Shown in pieces: positions 62,424-64,000 of a DNA stretch of 64,000 bases. The notes under the pieces were generated by a model that saw only the letters and a program-made list of their open reading frames with translations, had not been told where the DNA came from and made no database searches. Every line of letters begins with the position of its first letter. Within the stretch, counting starts at the first letter, position 1. The position numbers were made by a program, and so were the translations under genes. The stretch is from Lentzea albidocapillata (GTDB lineage: Bacteria; Actinomycetota; Actinomycetes; Mycobacteriales; Pseudonocardiaceae), in assembly GCF_000719115.1 (NCBI RefSeq), contig NZ_JOEA01000009.1:62001-126000 (forward strand). Reading direction: 5' to 3'.

Positions 62424-64000
62424 GACAGGTACTCCTTCAGGTGCCGGGCGGTGAGGGTGTCCGAAGTGGACACGAGGTCGCCGGGCGTGCCGGAGAAGAC
62501 GACCTGGCCGCCGTCGTGGCCCGCGCCGGGACCCATGTCGACGATCCAGTCGGCGTGCGCCATCACGGCGAGGTGGTGCTCGATCACGATCACCGTGTTG
62601 CCGGCGTCGATCAGCTGGTCGAGCAGTCCGAGGAGCTGGTCCACGTCCGCGAGGTGCAGGCCGGAGGTCGGTTCGTCCAGCACGTAGGTCGAGGCCTTCT
62701 CCGCCATGTGGATGGCGAGCTTCAGCCGTTGCCGTTCGCCACCGGACAGCGTCGTGAGCGGCTGGCCGAGCGAGAGGTACGACAGGCCGACGTCGCGCAG
62801 GCGGCTGAGCACGGCGTGGGCCTGGCCGGACGGGAAGAACTCGCGCGCGTCGACGACGGACATGCCGAGCACCTCGCTGATGTTCTTGCCCCGCAACGTG
62901 TAGCGCAGCACCTCGGGCGTGAACCGCTTGCCCTCGCACTTCTCGCAGACCGTGGCGACACCGGCCATCATCGCGAGGTCGGTGTAGACGAGACCGATGC
63001 CCTTGCAGTTCTCGCAGGCACCCTCGGAGTTCGCGCTGAACAACGCGGCCTTCACGCCGTTGGCCTTGGCGAAGGCGGTCCTGACCGAGTCGAGCAGGCC
63101 GGTGTAGGTGGCGGGGTTGGAGCGGCGTGAACCGCGGATCGGCGACTGGTCGACCGTCACGACGTCCGGGCCCCTGCGCAGCGAGCCGTGGATGAGCGAC
63201 GACTTGCCGGAGCCCGCGACGCCGGTGACGACGGTCAGCACTCCGAGCGGCAGGTCGACCGAGACGTCCTTGAGGTTGTTGGTGCGGGCGCCGCTGATCG
63301 TCAGGAAACCCTTGGGGGAACGGAACTCCGGCCGCAGTTTGGCCCGGTGGTCGAGGTGGCGTCCGGTCAGTGTGCCGGACGCGCGCAGCCCGGCCACGTC
63401 GCCGGCGTAGCAGAGATGACCGCCGTTGACGCCCGCGCCGGGGCCGAGGTCGACGACGTGGTCGGCGATCTTGATGGTCTCCGGTTTGTGCTCGACGACG
63501 AGGACGGTGTTGCCCTTGTCCCGCAGGCGGAGCAGGAGGTTGTTCATCCGCTGGATGTCGTGCGGGTGCAGGCCGACGGTCGGTTCGTCGAACACGTAGG
63601 TGATGTCGGTGAGCGAGGAACCCAGGTGCCGCACCATCTTCACGCGTTGCGACTCGCCGCCGGACAGCGTGCCGGACTCGCGGTCGAGCGAGAGGTAGCC
63701 GAGGCCGATCTCGACCAGCGAGTCGAGCGTGTCGCGCAGGGTGGCGAGCAGCGGTGCGACGGACGGATCGTCGATGGCGTGCACGAACTTCGCGAGGTCG
63801 CTGATCTGCATCGCACAGCAGTCCGCGATGTTCACGCCGCGGATCCTCGAGCTGAGCGCGGCCTCGTTGAGACGTGCACCCTTGCAGCTCTGGCAGGTCG
63901 CGAAGGTGACGGCCTTGTCCACGAACGCGCGGACGTGCGGCTGCATGGAGTCGCGGTCCTTGGACAGGATCGTGCGCTGCAGCTTGGAGATCAGGCCGTC
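62420..64000 (-). CDS. UvrA-like ABC protein (5' end off window)
   Basis: The frame is open to the right edge (526 codons seen). First ATPase half: signature LSGGESQRVKMVRHLG, Walker B YVFDEPTVGLH. Second half: Walker A GVAGSGKSSLIHGSL, a zinc module CENC...CEKC, signature LSGGERQRLKLAIHM and Walker B YVLDEPTSGLH. It may be a short UvrA paralogue (drug-resistance or UvrA2 type) and not the repair UvrA, since the canonical gene has no such partner. Coupled to the SIP gene. Confidence 0.85.
   Translation of the reverse strand, partial: DGLISKLQRTILSKDRDSMQPHVRAFVDKAVTFATCQSCKGARLNEAALSSRIRGVNIADCCAMQISDLAKFVHAIDDPSVAPLLATLRDTLDSLVEIGLGYLSLDRESGTLSGGESQRVKMVRHLGSSLTDITYVFDEPTVGLHPHDIQRMNNLLLRLRDKGNTVLVVEHKPETIKIADHVVDLGPGAGVNGGHLCYAGDVAGLRASGTLTGRHLDHRAKLRPEFRSPKGFLTISGARTNNLKDVSVDLPLGVLTVVTGVAGSGKSSLIHGSLRRGPDVVTVDQSPIRGSRRSNPATYTGLLDSVRTAFAKANGVKAALFSANSEGACENCKGIGLVYTDLAMMAGVATVCEKCEGKRFTPEVLRYTLRGKNISEVLGMSVVDAREFFPSGQAHAVLSRLRDVGLSYLSLGQPLTTLSGGERQRLKLAIHMAEKASTYVLDEPTSGLHLADVDQLLGLLDQLIDAGNTVIVIEHHLAVMAHADWIVDMGPGAGHDGGQVVFSGTPGDLVSTSDTLTARHLKEYLS

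Overview
The window is high-GC actinobacterial DNA. TTG/GTG starts, many 4-nt ATGA/GTGA overlaps, and the pafB-pafC-tatA-tatC...helY locus (gene order known from mycobacteria and relatives) point to Pseudonocardiaceae. A Lentzea/Lechevalieria-like host is my best guess, because Lentzea albida is a classical staurosporine producer. That assignment is inference.

Region 1 (1-21604) is a staurosporine-type indolocarbazole cluster. A leftward operon (15355 to beyond the left edge) carries homologues of StaO, StaD, StaP, StaMB, StaJ, StaK, StaI, StaE, StaMA and StaC, followed by an extra O-methyltransferase cut by the window edge. Diverging rightward are StaG and StaN, then a LuxR-type LAL regulator (StaR/RebR-like). 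StaO, StaD, StaP and StaC turn tryptophan into the aglycone. StaJ, StaI, StaK and StaE make the aminodeoxysugar. StaG and StaN form the two C-N sugar bonds. StaMA and StaMB methylate the sugar. There are two main departures from the textbook cluster. The StaC flavoprotein is fused in frame to a complete P450 that is a paralogue of stand-alone StaN. A third methyltransferase lies directly downstream. No glucose-1-phosphate thymidylyltransferase or 4,6-dehydratase (StaA/StaB) is in the window.

Region 2 (21654-37783) is mostly conserved core: a secreted BNR-repeat protein, an alpha/beta hydrolase, pafB, pafC, a small membrane protein, tatA, tatC, a diacylglycerol-kinase-like gene, htpG, helY, a DUF4333 membrane protein, an Eis-like acetyltransferase, a 5'-3' exonuclease, an M24B peptidase and an Lrp regulator. 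Between htpG and helY lie a 125-nt nested inverted repeat and a separate 14-bp perfect hairpin.

Region 3 (37871-47374, leftward) holds a two-ATPase ABC/FtsX-type exporter, an XRE regulator, and a tightly coupled trans-4-hydroxyproline catabolism operon. That operon consists of a cupin-XRE regulator, a three-subunit D-hydroxyproline dehydrogenase, a DapA-family deaminase and a 4-hydroxyproline epimerase.

Region 4 (47387-64000) is accessory and secreted functions: a TerB-like protein, a DUF4231 membrane protein, a multi-domain GH29 enzyme, an MpaB/DUF2236 protein, an alpha/beta hydrolase diverging from a CBM2-GH18 chitinase across a DasR-like site, a TenA-like protein, a ricin-lectin/beta-helix protein, a winged-helix regulator with an SRPBCC partner, an alditol oxidase, an O-methyltransferase, a siderophore-interacting protein and a truncated UvrA-like gene. 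I found no rRNA, tRNA, CRISPR array or transposase gene.
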